Positions 8,351-19,497 of a DNA stretch of 64,000 nt are shown here, one piece after another. The position numbers and the translations under genes are program-made. Below the pieces are notes generated by a model. The model saw only the letters and a list, made by a program, of their open reading frames with translations. It was not told where the DNA came from and did not search any database. The DNA is from DATAXI01 sp963756185 (GTDB lineage Bacteria; Verrucomicrobiota; Verrucomicrobiia; Chthoniobacterales; Chthoniobacteraceae). The number at the start of each line of letters is the position of its first letter. Positions within the stretch are counted from its first letter, which is position 1. The DNA lies in the NCBI GenBank assembly GCA_963756185.1, contig CAVWMS010000011.1, positions 62,001-126,000 of the forward strand. The letters are read 5' to 3'.

Positions 8351-9202
8351 TCAATTCTTTTCGTTCCCGCTGTCCGCCAGGGCGTAATCCAGCGCCTTTT
8401 CGAGCTCGAAACTCCTCACCATTTCCTCGACCCCGGGATCGTTGAGGGCGGCCACGATCTTCGGGTTGCCCATCAGCGCCATGAAATTGCGGCCGAGGAT
8501 CTGCCGCGAGATTTCCGGGTCCTGCTCGAGGGCCACGATGCGCGGATTGGCGCTGAGCACCCTGGTGCCGGGATAGGAAACGAACCGCTGCATCGAGTTC
8601 ACGCTCGAGATCACCTGCGCCATCTTGTCGAGGATCAGGTAAACGCGGTCCGGCATCGGGTCCGCCTCGTGCAGCATCGCGCCGGTCGGGCCGGAATCGA
8701 GCGAGCGCTTCCACTGCGCAAGCGCGACAGCCATCGGGTCCACGGTGATGCCGGCGCGGCGCGCCTCGGGTGAATTCGCGAGCTTTACTTCGGCTTCCGC
8801 CACGGTGCCCATGCAGCGGATGGCGAATACGGAAAGCCACACCGTCACCAGGGCGCCGACAAACCCGAGCGCCGACCCGCCCGCGCCATATCCCAGCCTT
8901 GCCAGCCTCGGCTTCTGCTCGTTCGTCGACCGAAACATCCCCCCCGCCAATTTCGTGACCGCCGCATAGACGCCCACGCCGAAGAACGATCCGGCGATCG
9001 CCGACATCAGGATATCCGGGTAACCGAGCGGATGCAGGAGCGGCGCGCACATGCGCCCGCAAAAAATGGCCACTGCGTAAGCCAGCACGAGCGCACAGAA
9101 GTTTACCATTTGCCGGGCGACGCCAACCCTCCATCCGCGAATGCTCTGCACGAGCACCAGCAGCGCCGAACCGCACAGAAACAGGAGTTGAAACCGGTCC
9201 AT
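8351..9202 (-). CDS. CvpA-like membrane protein
   Basis: A 283-residue inner-membrane protein with four hydrophobic segments in the first 170 residues (for example LLFLCGSALLVLV, MVNFCALVLAYAVAIFCG, SAIAGSFFGVGVYAAVTKLA, SALGFVGALVTVWLSVFAI). A soluble helical C-terminal region follows (SRQILGRNFMALMGNPKIVA). The membrane half resembles the CvpA/colicin V production family (GWRVGVARQ motif after the first helix). The role is unknown; family members are tied to envelope homeostasis. The gene runs towards gatB on the same strand, about 140 bp upstream. Confidence 0.6.
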   Translation of the reverse strand: MDRFQLLFLCGSALLVLVQSIRGWRVGVARQMVNFCALVLAYAVAIFCGRMCAPLLHPLGYPDILMSAIAGSFFGVGVYAAVTKLAGGMFRSTNEQKPRLARLGYGAGGSALGFVGALVTVWLSVFAIRCMGTVAEAEVKLANSPEARRAGITVDPMAVALAQWKRSLDSGPTGAMLHEADPMPDRVYLILDKMAQVISSVNSMQRFVSYPGTRVLSANPRIVALEQDPEISRQILGRNFMALMGNPKIVAALNDPGVEEMVRSFELEKALDYALADSGNEKN

Positions 9203-9253
9203 GGCTCCTGAGCAGCCATGTTCTCACAGAAGGGGGTGAAATGCAAATCGGTG

Positions 9254-9368
9254 ATCGAAAATTCGAAACTCGAAATTCGAAATTCGAAGAATTTGCGCGC
9301 TGCCGCGCGAGAGGCGTCCGGAGTCAGGCTTTCTGATTTCGAATTTCGAATTTCGGATTTCGAATTTC
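9254..9368. repeat. (AAATTCG)n hairpin element
   Basis: A left arm of repeated AAATTCG units (9254-9294) and a right arm of CGAATTT units (9334-9368) surround a GC-rich centre. The right arm lies inside aroC and encodes its last residues (GEIRNPKFEIRNQ). The same family occurs at 20407, 21455 and 23061. Confidence 0.8.
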
Positions 9369-10445
9369 CCCACCCACTTTCTGTCGCAGGCCGTGATCGC
9401 AGAGCACCAGCGCCGCCATCGCTTCCACCATTGGGACCGCGCGCGGGAGCACGCACGGGTCGTGCCGGCCTCGCGCGGCCAGTTCCGCCGCTTCGTGCTC
9501 GCGGGTCACGGTCTGCTGCGGCTTGGCGATGGTCGCCGTCGGCTTGAACGCCACGCGGAAGAAAATCGGTTCCCCGTTGGAAATGCCGCCCTGCACGCCG
9601 CCGGAGCGGTTGGTCACTGTGCGCACTGCGCCTTCGCGCATCTCGAACGCGTCGTTGTGCCGCGAGCCGGTCAGCAGCGTGCCGGCAAAACCGCTGCCGA
9701 TCTCGAACCCCTTGGTGGCCGGCAAACTGAGCATTGCCTTCGCCAGGTCGGCCTCGAGCTTGTCGAAGACCGGCTCGCCCCATCCGGCGGGAACGTTGCG
9801 CGCCACGCATTCGATGGTCCCGCCAACCGAATCCCCCTGCGAGCGCACCTCCTGGATCAATGCGATCATTTGCTCCGCCGCCTTTGCGTCCGGGCAGCGC
9901 ACGATGTTCGCCTCGACCTCCTCGAGCCGCACCGACGCCGGATCGATCTCCGCCAGCAGGTCGCGGATGCTTTTCACGTAGGCGACGATTTCCAGGCCGG
10001 GCGCCAGCCGCTCGAGGACCTTCCTGGCGACGGCTGCCGCCGCCACGCGCCCGATGGTCTCGCGCGCCGATGCGCGCCCGCCGCCGCGATGGTCGCGAAT
10101 GCCGTACTTGGCATCGTAGGTGTAATCCGCGTGCGAGGGCCGGTATGCCGACGCCATCTCGGCGTATGCCTCGGGCCGCGCATCCTTGTTCCAGACCAAA
10201 ATGCTGATGGGCGTCCCGGTCGTCACCCCCTCGTAAACCCCCGACAAAATCTCGCAGGTGTCCGCTTCCTTGCGCGGGGTCACGATTTCGCTCTGCCCGG
10301 GGCGGCGCCGGTCCAGGTCCTTCTGGATGTCACTCTCTTCGAGCGGGATCAGCGGCGGGCATCCATCAATGACCACCCCCACGGCGCGCCCGTGCGATTC
10401 GCCCCAGGTGGCGATGCGAAAGATTTGGCCAAGCTGGCTGGACAT
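9324..10445 (-). CDS. aroC: Chorismate synthase
   Basis: AroC makes chorismate from 5-enolpyruvylshikimate 3-phosphate using reduced FMN, the last step of the shikimate pathway; chorismate also feeds the menaquinone genes at 56837-58770. The N-terminus has GQIFRIATWGESHGRAVGVV, and the FMN/substrate signature IRDHRGGGRASARETIGRV is intact. The length is 373 residues. The last fifteen residues (after LCDHGLRQKVG) are not part of the family. They are translated from the (AAATTCG)n repeat, which has replaced the native stop. Confidence 0.95.
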   Translation of the reverse strand: MSSQLGQIFRIATWGESHGRAVGVVIDGCPPLIPLEESDIQKDLDRRRPGQSEIVTPRKEADTCEILSGVYEGVTTGTPISILVWNKDARPEAYAEMASAYRPSHADYTYDAKYGIRDHRGGGRASARETIGRVAAAAVARKVLERLAPGLEIVAYVKSIRDLLAEIDPASVRLEEVEANIVRCPDAKAAEQMIALIQEVRSQGDSVGGTIECVARNVPAGWGEPVFDKLEADLAKAMLSLPATKGFEIGSGFAGTLLTGSRHNDAFEMREGAVRTVTNRSGGVQGGISNGEPIFFRVAFKPTATIAKPQQTVTREHEAAELAARGRHDPCVLPRAVPMVEAMAALVLCDHGLRQKVGGEIRNPKFEIRNQKA

Positions 10446-10537
10446 GGAAACAATGAATCAAAGCCGGGAGGAACTTCCAACGCAATCTTCCTTCCGGATG
10501 CCATCGCCAGCCGGGGCGCACCCGTTATTATACGACC

Positions 10538-11233
10538 ATGAAGATCACCTACCTGAGCCATTCCTGCTTCCTCATCGAGACTTCTTCACACACGCTTATC
10601 ATCGATCCCTTTCTCACCGGCAATCCGCTGGCAAAGGTGAAAGCCGAGTCGATTCGATGCGATTACGTCCTGGTCACGCACGGCCATGGCGACCACGTGG
10701 GCGACGCGCTGGACATCGCGAAGCGAAACGACGCGAAGGTCATCAGTTCCTATGAGGTGGCCGATTGGCTCGGGCGCCAGGGGGCGAAGATCCATCCTCT
10801 TGGCCTCGGCGGCGGGTTCGATTTTCCCTTTGGCCGCGTGAAGCTGACCATCGCCTTCCACTCCGCCGGCTATCCGCCGCCGGAAGGCAGCACGGACGGG
10901 TTCATTTACCTGGGCACGCCAGCCGGGATGCTCATCTACGCGGACGGCCGGACGGTATACCATGCCGGCGATACGGCCCTGACACTCGAGATGCAACTGA
11001 TCGGCCAGCGCAACCACATCGACGTTGCGATGCTCCCCATCGGCGACAATTTCACCATGGGCCCCGAGGACGCCGTGACCGCGGCCGAATTCCTAAAAGC
11101 CCGCCTCGTGCTCCCGATGCACTACAATACCTTCGATTTCATCAGGCAGGACCCGAATGCCTTCGTAAAACAGCTCGCCACCAAAAAGATCGAAGGGAGC
11201 GCGATCAAGATCGGCGAAACGATCAGCGTGTAG
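10538..11233 (+). CDS. Metallo-beta-lactamase fold hydrolase, UPF0173 type
   Basis: A 231-residue cytoplasmic metal-dependent hydrolase. The MBL metal site is complete: LVTHGHGDHVGDA (HxHxDH), a histidine in IAFHSAGYPP, the VYHAGDTALTLEM aspartate and LVLPMHYNTF near the end. The layout and length match the UPF0173/YtkL-like family, whose substrate is not established. The start ATG at 10538 (MKITYLSHSCFLIETSSHTL) gives the usual first strand. The gene is divergent from aroC and convergent with the atp operon, with only 18 bases between its stop and that of atpC. Confidence 0.8.
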   Translation: MKITYLSHSCFLIETSSHTLIIDPFLTGNPLAKVKAESIRCDYVLVTHGHGDHVGDALDIAKRNDAKVISSYEVADWLGRQGAKIHPLGLGGGFDFPFGRVKLTIAFHSAGYPPPEGSTDGFIYLGTPAGMLIYADGRTVYHAGDTALTLEMQLIGQRNHIDVAMLPIGDNFTMGPEDAVTAAEFLKARLVLPMHYNTFDFIRQDPNAFVKQLATKKIEGSAIKIGETISV

Positions 11234-11248
11234 GCCGGTTCATCCGGC
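11234..11248. terminator. Short hairpin between convergent genes
   Basis: GCCGG-TTCAT-CCGGC lies exactly between the stop codons of the hydrolase (+) and atpC (-). There is no U tract, so intrinsic termination is uncertain. Confidence 0.3.
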
Positions 11249-11251
11249 TGC

Positions 11252-11668
11252 CTACCCGGGATGGCGCCGGCGCTTCACGTGGAGTTGCGCCAGGGATTTT
11301 TGCAACGCCGCCTGGACCGACGCGACTTCCTCCGCGCCAATATCCGCGCCACGCTTGAGGGCCTCCTGCGCCCGCCGCACCGCCTCTTCCGCCGCGCTTT
11401 CATCGATGGCCTGCTCCTCGACCGCCATGTCGGTGAGCACCGTCACGCTCTCGCCGGTGACTTCGACAAATCCCTCGCCCACGGCCATGAATGTGTCGCG
11501 CCCGCCGCTGCTCACGCGCAGCTCGCCCGGCTTGATCATCGTCATCAGCGGGATGTGCCTGGGCAGGATGCCCAATTCGCCCTCGACGCCGGGCACATAG
11601 ACCACGTCCACGTCCTGCGAGAATATCTTCGCCTCGGGCGTGACGATTTCGAGCTTGAGCGTGGCCAT
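11252..11668 (-). CDS. atpC: ATP synthase epsilon subunit
   Basis: The epsilon subunit of F1 links rotation to catalysis and inhibits ATP hydrolysis. The beta-sandwich domain is clear (KLEIVTPEAKIFSQDVDVVY, GELGILPRHIPLMTMIKPGE), followed by the helical hairpin (ESAAEEAVRRAQEALKRG). The length of 138 residues is normal. It is the last gene of the atp operon, seven bases after atpD. Confidence 0.95.
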   Translation of the reverse strand: MATLKLEIVTPEAKIFSQDVDVVYVPGVEGELGILPRHIPLMTMIKPGELRVSSGGRDTFMAVGEGFVEVTGESVTVLTDMAVEEQAIDESAAEEAVRRAQEALKRGADIGAEEVASVQAALQKSLAQLHVKRRRHPG

Positions 11669-11674
11669 GAAATC

Positions 11675-13101
11675 TTACTGCTGGATCTGGTCGATCCCGC
11701 CTTTCATATAGAAATTCGTTTCTCCCACGTCGTCGTGCTTGCCTTCCAGGATTTCTTTGAAGCCCCGGATCGTCTCCGCGGTGCTTACGTATTGCCCCGG
11801 CGTGCCGGTAAACACTTCGGCCACGTGGAACGGCTGCGAGAGGAACCGCTGGATCTTGCGCGCGCGATAGACGGCCAGCTTGTCCTCGGGCGAAAGCTCG
11901 TCCATGCCCAGGATCGAGATGATGTCCTGCAAATCCTTGTACCGTTGCAGCACCCGCTGCACGCCGCGCGCCACGCCGTAATGCTCCTCGCCGACGATTT
12001 CCGGCGTCAGCGCCTTCGAGGTCGAGGCCAGCGGGTCGACCGCCGGATAAATGCCCAACTCGGCGATGGAGCGCTCGAGCACGATGGTCGAATCGAGGTG
12101 CGCGAAGGTGTTCGCCGGCGCCGGGTCGGTCAGGTCGTCCGCGGGCACATACACCGCCTGGAACGAGGTGATCGAGCCCTTCTTGGTCGAGGTGATCCGC
12201 TCCTGGAGGTCGCCCATTTCCGCGGCCAGCGTCGGCTGGTAACCGACCGCCGACGGCGTGCGCCCCAGCAACGCCGAGACCTCCGAGCCCGCCTGCGAAA
12301 AGCGGAAAATGTTGTCGATGAAGAGCAGCACGTCCTGGTTTTTCTCGTCGCGGAAATATTCGGCCATCGACGAGCGCCGAGAGCGCCACGCGCAGACGCG
12401 CGCCGGGCGGCTCGTTCATCTGGCCGTAGACCAGCGCCACCTTGGACTCGCCGATGTTCCCCTGGTTGATGACGCCGGCCTCGCTCATTTCGTGGTAAAG
12501 ATCGTTGCCTTCGCGCGTCCGCTCGCCCACGCCGGCGAATACCGAGTAGCCGCCGTGCCCCTTGGCGATGTTGTTGATCAATTCCATGATGACGACGGTC
12601 TTGCCCACGCCCGCGCCGCCGAACGCGCCCACCTTGCCGCCTTTGGTGAAGGGGCAGATCAGGTCGATGACCTTGATGCCGGTCTCGAGGATTTGCGCCT
12701 TGGTGTCCTGGTCCACCAGCGGCGGCGCCGGACGATGGATCGGGTAACGCTTTGTCGCGTTCACCGGGCCGCGCTCGTCCACCGGATCGCCGGTCACGTT
12801 GAAGACGCGGCCCAGGACGCCCTCGCCCACCGGCACGGAAATCGGCGCGCCGGTGTTGATGACGGTCATGCCGCGCTTGAGGCCCTCGGTCGAGGACATG
12901 GCGATGGCGCGCACCCAGTTTTCGCCCAGGTGCTGCTGCACCTCGAGCGTGAGCTTCACATCGGGTGCCGCTGACCTCGAAGTCGATCTCGAGTGCGTCG
13001 TAAATTTTCGGCAATTTCGCGCCGGTGAAGTCCGCGTCGATGACGGGACCGATCACCTGCACGACGGTGCCGGTCGTTTTGTTGGCAGTTTCAGTGGGCA
13101 T
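11675..13101 (-). CDS. atpD: ATP synthase beta subunit, two frameshifts
   Basis: This is the catalytic F1 beta subunit. The start at 13101 gives MPTETANKTTGTVVQVIGPV. The P-loop is FGGAGVGKTVVIMELINN, and the later parts are FIDNIFRFSQAGSEVSALLG and the MDELSPEDK segment. The frame changes twice: near 12965 (one extra C, ACCCGATG) and near 12365 (CTCGTCGATGG, just ahead of MAEYFRDEKNQDV). The three pieces together give a complete beta subunit. The gene is essential to any ATP synthase and is otherwise perfect, so I take both breaks as sequence errors. Confidence 0.93.
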
Positions 13102-13129
13102 GGTGTGTGAATGGTCGGAGTTTTGGGAG

Positions 13130-14000
13130 TTAGCCAAGCGCCATCTGGGCGGTGGTGATTTCGAGCAATTCGGTGGTGATGCTCGCCTGGCGAATCTTGT
13201 TGTACTCGAGCGTCAGGTCCTTGATGAGTTGCTTCGCGTTGTCGGTGGCGTTCTTCATCGCCACCATGCGCGCGCTGTGCTCGGAGGCCCGCGCATCGAG
13301 CACCATCTGGTAGACCTGGAAATGGACGTAATGCGGCAGGATGCCCGCCAGCACTTCCGCCGGGTTCGGCTCGTAGAGTGAATTCGACGCCGGGATCGAC
13401 GCGCTTCCTCGCCCGCCGGCGGTTTCGGCAGGTCCCGGGCGAAATCGGCAGGATGGTCTGGAGCGTCGGCTTCAGCGTCAGCGTGTTGATGAAACGGGTG
13501 AAGAGCACGCTCACCCTGTCGACCTCGTGCGCGAGAAATTTGTCGATCAGGAATTTCGAGATCGGCTTCGTATCGACCAGCCTCGGCGAGTCCTTCAACG
13601 CAAAATCCGCCAGCAATTCCTTCTTCGTCCGCGCCAGGTATTGCACCGCCTTGCGGCCCGGTGGCCACATACGCCGGCCGGCGTGCTTGTCAAACTGCCG
13701 CGTCTCGCGCAGCAGGTTGGTGTTCAGCGCGCCGCAAAGCCCCTTGTCCGTGCTGACGACCAGCACCAGCTCCTTCTTCACCTCCCGCACCTCGAGCAGC
13801 GGGCTCAGTTCCGGGTTCGTCCGCCGGCTCAGCGCCACCAGCACGCGATTCATCAGGTCCGCATAAGGCCGCCCGGCCAGCGCCGCCGCCTGCGCCTTGC
13901 GCATCTTCGACGCGGCGACCATCTGCATCGCCTTCGTGATCTGCGCCGTGTTCTTGATCGATTTGATCCGGCGCCGGATGTCTCGCGTATTGGCTGCCAT
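13130..14000 (-). CDS. atpG: ATP synthase gamma subunit, frameshifted
   Basis: Gamma is the rotating central stalk of F1. The N-terminal coiled-coil half is plain (NTRDIRRRIKSIKNTAQITK, AMQMVAASKMRKAQ), and the C-terminal helix closes the protein (NATDNAKQLIKDLTLEYN, then ASITTELLEITTAQMAL). Between about 13390 and 13435 the frame changes twice, around GGGATCGACG and GGGCGAAATCGG. The segment RDLPKPPAGEEA is readable only in the middle frame. The length is near normal (about 290 residues) when joined. Confidence 0.92.
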
Positions 14001-14003
14001 CGC

Positions 14004-15535
<1,532 letters not shown>

Positions 15536-15551
15536 GGAATTTCCAGTTGGG

Positions 15552-15955
15552 TTATACCGTGGCCAGCTCCTGCTCCAGCCGGTCCAGCCGTCCGCGGACG
15601 CTGCCGTCCCAAACGTCGCTGCCGACGCGGATGCGCAGGCCGCCGATCAAGTTCGGGTTGACGCGGAAATCCGTGGTCAATCCGTCGCCATATTTGCTGC
15701 GCAGGTCCCGCAGCACCTGCTCGCTGGTCGATCCTGGCTCAGCGGCGAGGCGCTCTCGATCACCGCGTGCCGCTTGTCGAGCTCCAGCCGGATCAGCCGG
15801 TGATAATTCTTGAGGATATCGACATAATGCCGCGGCTTGCCTGCGACAATTCTGTCACGAAGCCGCGCACCCTTGCCGGCGTCGAGTTGTCTGCCGGTAA
15901 AGCTGGCCTGGAACATGTCCTTCGAGAATTTGCGCACTTCCTTGGTCAATTTCAT
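15552..15955 (-). CDS. atpH: ATP synthase delta subunit, frameshifted
   Basis: Delta (OSCP) joins the peripheral stalk to F1. The short form here begins MKLTKEVRKFSKDMFQASFT and continues to YHRLIRLELDKRHAVIESAS. Near 15730 (CAGGATCGACC) the frame changes; after it the conserved end reads QVLRDLRSKYGDGLTTDFRV, then NPNLIGGLRIRVGSDVWDGS, the delta signature. The joined length, about 134 residues, is shorter than the typical 175, as the N-terminal domain is reduced. Confidence 0.85.
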
Positions 15956-15998
15956 AAGAAGGGGATTCGTAGAAGGGGGGAATTCGGTTTTGAAAAAA

Positions 15999-16547
15999 TC
16001 AGGCCGCGGCCAACTGGCTGGCGGTCTCCTCGTTGATCCGCTGCTGGTCCGCCGGGGTCAAGATCTTGCCGGTCACCCTGGTGGTGGTCTCGATGACCAG
16101 GTGGCCCACCTCGCGCTTGAGGTCGGCCAGCATCCGGTCGTGGTCGAGCTGCGTCGCTTCGCGCGCCTTGGCGATGATCTGCTCGGCCTCGGCAATCGCC
16201 TGCTGCGTCTGCTTTTCCGCCACCGCCGCCGCGCTGGCCCGCGCCTCCTCGATCATCCGTTGCGCCTCGGTGTTGGCCTGCGCCAGGATGTCGGCCTTTT
16301 TCTTCTCGGCGTCCGCCAGCTCGGCCTTGATTTTTTCAGCATTCCTGAGGCCCTCCGCGATCTTTTCCCGCCGCGCCTCGAGCACGGTCACGATCGGCTT
16401 GTAGGCAAATTTCTGGAGCAGGATGCAGACGATGATGAAGGAGACGCAATTGGAGAGGAACGAGAGCCAGGTGAATCCAAACGCCTTTCCGGTATCGACC
16501 GCCGATTGCAGGATGGAATTGTCGGCCAGAAGAATGATGGTGCTCAT
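15999..16547 (-). CDS. atpF: ATP synthase subunit b
   Basis: Subunit b forms the peripheral stalk of the ATP synthase. One N-terminal membrane helix (FTWLSFLSNCVSFIIVCILL, residues about 24-43) is followed by a long charged helix (AEKIKAELADAEKKKADILA, then AEKQTQQAIAEAEQIIAKAR) that forms the dimeric stalk. The end reads LVIETTTRVTGKILTPADQQ, standard for the family. The length is 182 residues. It lies between atpE and atpH in the operon and is intact. Confidence 0.93.
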   Translation of the reverse strand: MSTIILLADNSILQSAVDTGKAFGFTWLSFLSNCVSFIIVCILLQKFAYKPIVTVLEARREKIAEGLRNAEKIKAELADAEKKKADILAQANTEAQRMIEEARASAAAVAEKQTQQAIAEAEQIIAKAREATQLDHDRMLADLKREVGHLVIETTTRVTGKILTPADQQRINEETASQLAAA

Positions 16548-16620
16548 ATATGGAGAAGAAGTGACCCGGGAGAAGCGGAGTCAGGCGCGAGGCCGGAAGA
16601 ACCGGCCCCGCGCCGGTGAA

Positions 16621-16845
16621 TCAGTGGGCCAGGTAGATTGCGTAGAATACGATGGCTTCCGCGAAAGCCGTAATCAGGATCGACTGGACCAGGATCTGGG
16701 TGGAAGCCCCCGGATTGCGGCCGACCGCCTCCGACGACTTCATCCCGATGAGTCCCACGCCAAGGCCCGAGCCCATTGCGGCAAGACCGACGGTGAGATT
16801 ACCGCCGAGATTACCCGATAGTTCCGCTAACATTGGTGTTATCAT
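16621..16845 (-). CDS. atpE: ATP synthase subunit c
   Basis: The c subunit forms the membrane rotor ring. There are two helices: the first with a glycine-rich motif (VGLAAMGSGLGVGLIGMKSS) and the second with the ion-binding glutamate (ILITAFAEAIVFYAIYLA). The loop RNPGASTQ is the polar loop that contacts F1. The length of 74 residues is typical. The residues around the glutamate do not by themselves settle whether protons or sodium ions are used. Confidence 0.95.
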   Translation of the reverse strand: MITPMLAELSGNLGGNLTVGLAAMGSGLGVGLIGMKSSEAVGRNPGASTQILVQSILITAFAEAIVFYAIYLAH

Positions 16846-16911
16846 TTTATTTCGAGTTTGTTTGTTGGTTTCTTCGGCCCCCGCAGGTTGCCCACGGTCA
16901 GACCGAAAAAT

Positions 16912-17847
16912 CTAATGAGGATGGGCGCCGTGGCCTTTCTCGTCATGCTGGCAGATCAGCAGCGTGAAGACCGCCGTCAGCAACATGAAAACCATGGCCT
17001 GCACAATGCCGGTAAGCAGTTCCATGAAATAGAAGGGAATCGGGATCACGATCCCGCACAGCACCTTCAGCCAATAAGGGTTCTGGACCAGGTTGCCCAT
17101 TGCTTCCATCATGTTCTCCCCCGCGAATATGTTTCCGTAGAGACGAAAGCTGAGCGAGATGGGACGGAAGAGAATCGAAAGAATCTCGAGGAAGCCGACG
17201 GCGATGAAGATGACGATCATCAACACCTTCAGCAATCCCTTGGTCTCACCCTTCGGCCCGAAGAGATGCATGATGAAGCCGCCAATGCCGTTGGCCTGCA
17301 ATGCCCAGAAGATCCATAACGCGAAGAAAACCATCGCCATCGCGAACGTCATGTTGAAATCCGCGTTCGCGCCGCGAAAGAGCGGCTCGCTGATGGAAGA
17401 GACACTCAACGTGCCCGTGGGCGGCCCCCATCCCATCGTCCCAATGCCGGGGAGCAGGCCGAACCAGTTGGAAAAGACGATCAGGATGAAGATCGTGGCA
17501 AAAAACCAGAATGTCTTCTTCACCAGGTCGTGGCCGATGATCCCCTCGAGCAGATTCCAAAGGCCCTCGACCATCCATTCCCAGAAATTCTGCGCTCCAT
17601 CCGGCACCTCCTTCATGTTCCGCGTTGCGAATTGAGCGAATACGATAATTCCAATCGCCACGATCCAGGTCACAATCATCGAGCTGGTTACCACCAGGTG
17701 CACGTTGGGCGTCCCAATCTGAAACAGGGGCGGCGAGTAGAGCGGCAGTCCCTCTCCCTGCGCCTCCTGCGCGTGCGCGGCCAGCGGCATCCCGGCGGTT
17801 ATCGCCAGGATGACGAGCGGAAAAAAGTGGCGGCAAAGCCTTTTCAT
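16912..17847 (-). CDS. atpB: ATP synthase subunit a
   Basis: Subunit a provides the ion half-channels. The protein has a possible signal peptide (HFFPLVILAITAGMPLAAHA) and at least five membrane segments. The essential arginine lies in RPISLSFRLYGNIFAGENMM, and the final helix is AMVFMLLTAVFTLLICQHDE. The length of 311 residues includes an N-terminal extension common in this phylum. It is the first gene of the atp operon (order B-E-F-H-A-G-D-C). No atpI is seen upstream. A TGTGA-N6-TCACA palindrome lies 113 bases upstream of the start. Confidence 0.95.
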   Translation of the reverse strand: MKRLCRHFFPLVILAITAGMPLAAHAQEAQGEGLPLYSPPLFQIGTPNVHLVVTSSMIVTWIVAIGIIVFAQFATRNMKEVPDGAQNFWEWMVEGLWNLLEGIIGHDLVKKTFWFFATIFILIVFSNWFGLLPGIGTMGWGPPTGTLSVSSISEPLFRGANADFNMTFAMAMVFFALWIFWALQANGIGGFIMHLFGPKGETKGLLKVLMIVIFIAVGFLEILSILFRPISLSFRLYGNIFAGENMMEAMGNLVQNPYWLKVLCGIVIPIPFYFMELLTGIVQAMVFMLLTAVFTLLICQHDEKGHGAHPH

Positions 17848-18131
17848 CTATGAGTCACGAGGGGTCGGCGGAGCCTCAACAAAGGGCGCGGGGGAACCGC
17901 AGAGTACCGCAGAGCGTGCGGGATAGAACAACACGAAAAAATAGTTGGCAAGAGCTATTTGTGAAAAATTTCACAAGCGCCCAAAAGCGACCGGAAATCA
18001 CGACCGAAATATCGGTAAGTGATGCTTTTATTACCCAAAAAGAGCCGCTCTGCTTATCGCTGACCCTCAACCCCCAATTCCCCGCGCAGCGCGAGCTGCG
18101 ATCCCTCCCCGGCACGGCCAGCCGGGGCCCG
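17848..18131. other. Upstream region of the atp operon
   Basis: A 284-base gap between atpB and the beta-propeller gene, AT-richer than its surroundings from 17920 to 18060. It must hold the atp promoter on the minus strand. The only clear signal is the inverted repeat at 17960-17975. Open frames here resemble no protein. Confidence 0.5.
17960..17975. promoter_or_regulatory. CRP/FNR-type palindrome upstream of atpB
   Basis: TGTGA-AAAATT-TCACA is a perfect TGTGA-N6-TCACA site, extended by one matching base on each side (TTGTGA, TCACAA). This is the consensus half-site spacing of Crp/Fnr-family regulators. It lies 113 bases upstream of the atpB start. A chance palindrome cannot be excluded. 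Confidence 0.4.
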
Positions 18132-19290
18132 TTAAGGCGTGGGCGAGGCAGCAGCCGCGCTGGTCGCATTTGCATCCTCCATCTCAACCGGAAGGGCCCT
18201 GAGGATCGGCTCGTTGTCGTCCTGGTAGGCGTCCGTGTAGAGCTTGCCGTCGATCACCTCGCTGTTCTGGTCCGTGCGCCCGTAGGTGCTCTTCTGGTTC
18301 GAGGTCTGTCCGTGCTCGTTGGCGACGTAGAATCCTCCCTTGCCGCCAGGAATCATTACGATGCCCGCCAGGCTGCCGTCCCGGTTGTTCCCGTATGGCG
18401 CCAGTTCGAGTTCCTCCCACGGCACCGACAGATTTCCCGTCACCACCATGTCCATGGTCACCAGCGCGATCTGCCGCTCAGTCCCCAGCGTGATCAGCGC
18501 CGTGTCGTCATAAAACGCAATCGCCATCGGCGTCTCGACTTTCACCGAGGTCAGGTTCGATCCATCCTTGTCCACGCGATAGACGAGGTTCCCCTCGTCG
18601 TCGGCGATCCAGATTCGCCCCTGCGGGTCCACCCCCAGCCCGCGCAGGCTCTTCGCTCCGGGAATGGCCATGATCCCATTGCCGCCCAGGCCAGCCAGCG
18701 TCGCCTGGCAGCCGTTGCTGCCGAAACGCGTGTCGATCAGGTAACGGTGCAATTCCCCGCGCATCCGGTCGGTCGCATAGAGCACCGTCTCGCCTCCCTC
18801 GCGCGTGGTCGCGACGCCCTCGCATTCATCCATCGGAATGCTCGCCAGTTGATTGCGCAGGTCCGCATCGTAAATGTCGATGGTCGGGCCGTCGGCGAGA
18901 TAGACGCGATTCTCATCGTCCACGGCGATCGACTTGGCGCGGTGATATTGCAGCACATATTTGGTCGCGTCCTCGTAATCGGAAATCCTCAGGTCGATCT
19001 TGCGCACCTCGCCCGAGTTGGTCATCCGGCTGTTCTTCGAGCTGAAGTTCCGGCCCGTTGTTGAAGCTTTGCACGAAGCCGGCGTATAAATAATTTCCAT
19101 CCGGCGAAATCGCCAGGCCGCGGTTGGCGCGCGGATAAACCTCCTGAGACCGCCCGAAGACCGGCTGGCTGTTGTCTATCAAGTACTGCACCGACCATTT
19201 GTAGGCCTGGGGCGCGCCGGCTCGCGCCGGAAGAATTCCGGCCAGCAGCGCGGCGATGACGACGGCGGAAGGATTGCGTGGGAACAACAT
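18132..19290 (-). CDS. Exported beta-propeller-like protein, frameshifted
   Basis: A secreted protein of about 385 residues. The start at 19290 gives a signal peptide (NPSAVVIAALLAGILPARAG). The repeats resemble NHL/WD-like blades: GLAISPDGNYLYAGF, AKSIAVDDENRVYLADGPTI, LRGLGVDPQGRIWIADDEGN and MAIAFYDDTALITLGTERQI. Such propellers bind ligands or act as lyases; the function here is unknown. The frame changes near 19045 (after SFNNGPE, before NSRMTNSGEVRK). The protein ends in an Ala/Thr/Pro-rich tail. It stands alone between atpB and the transglutaminase gene. Confidence 0.6.
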
Positions 19291-19497
19291 TCGCAACGGA
19301 ACGAAGAGAAGGGTGGGATTAAGTTGCTGATCTCCGGTGCATGCGCCCCGGAAGAATGTGGCGCAGGATGGATGAATTTTCCCCGGCAAGTCAATGGCAA
19401 GAAAGAAACAAAATGGAACAAACTCGGATAAAGCTATTTTCAATCACCTAATTCATCTACTTATCACTCAACTAATTTAATTCTCAGTTACCTCTCC

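Noticed and set aside
17876..18187. A 103-codon minus-strand open frame upstream of atpB.
   Set aside because: No similarity to AtpI or any family; composition changes along it and it covers the expected promoter region.
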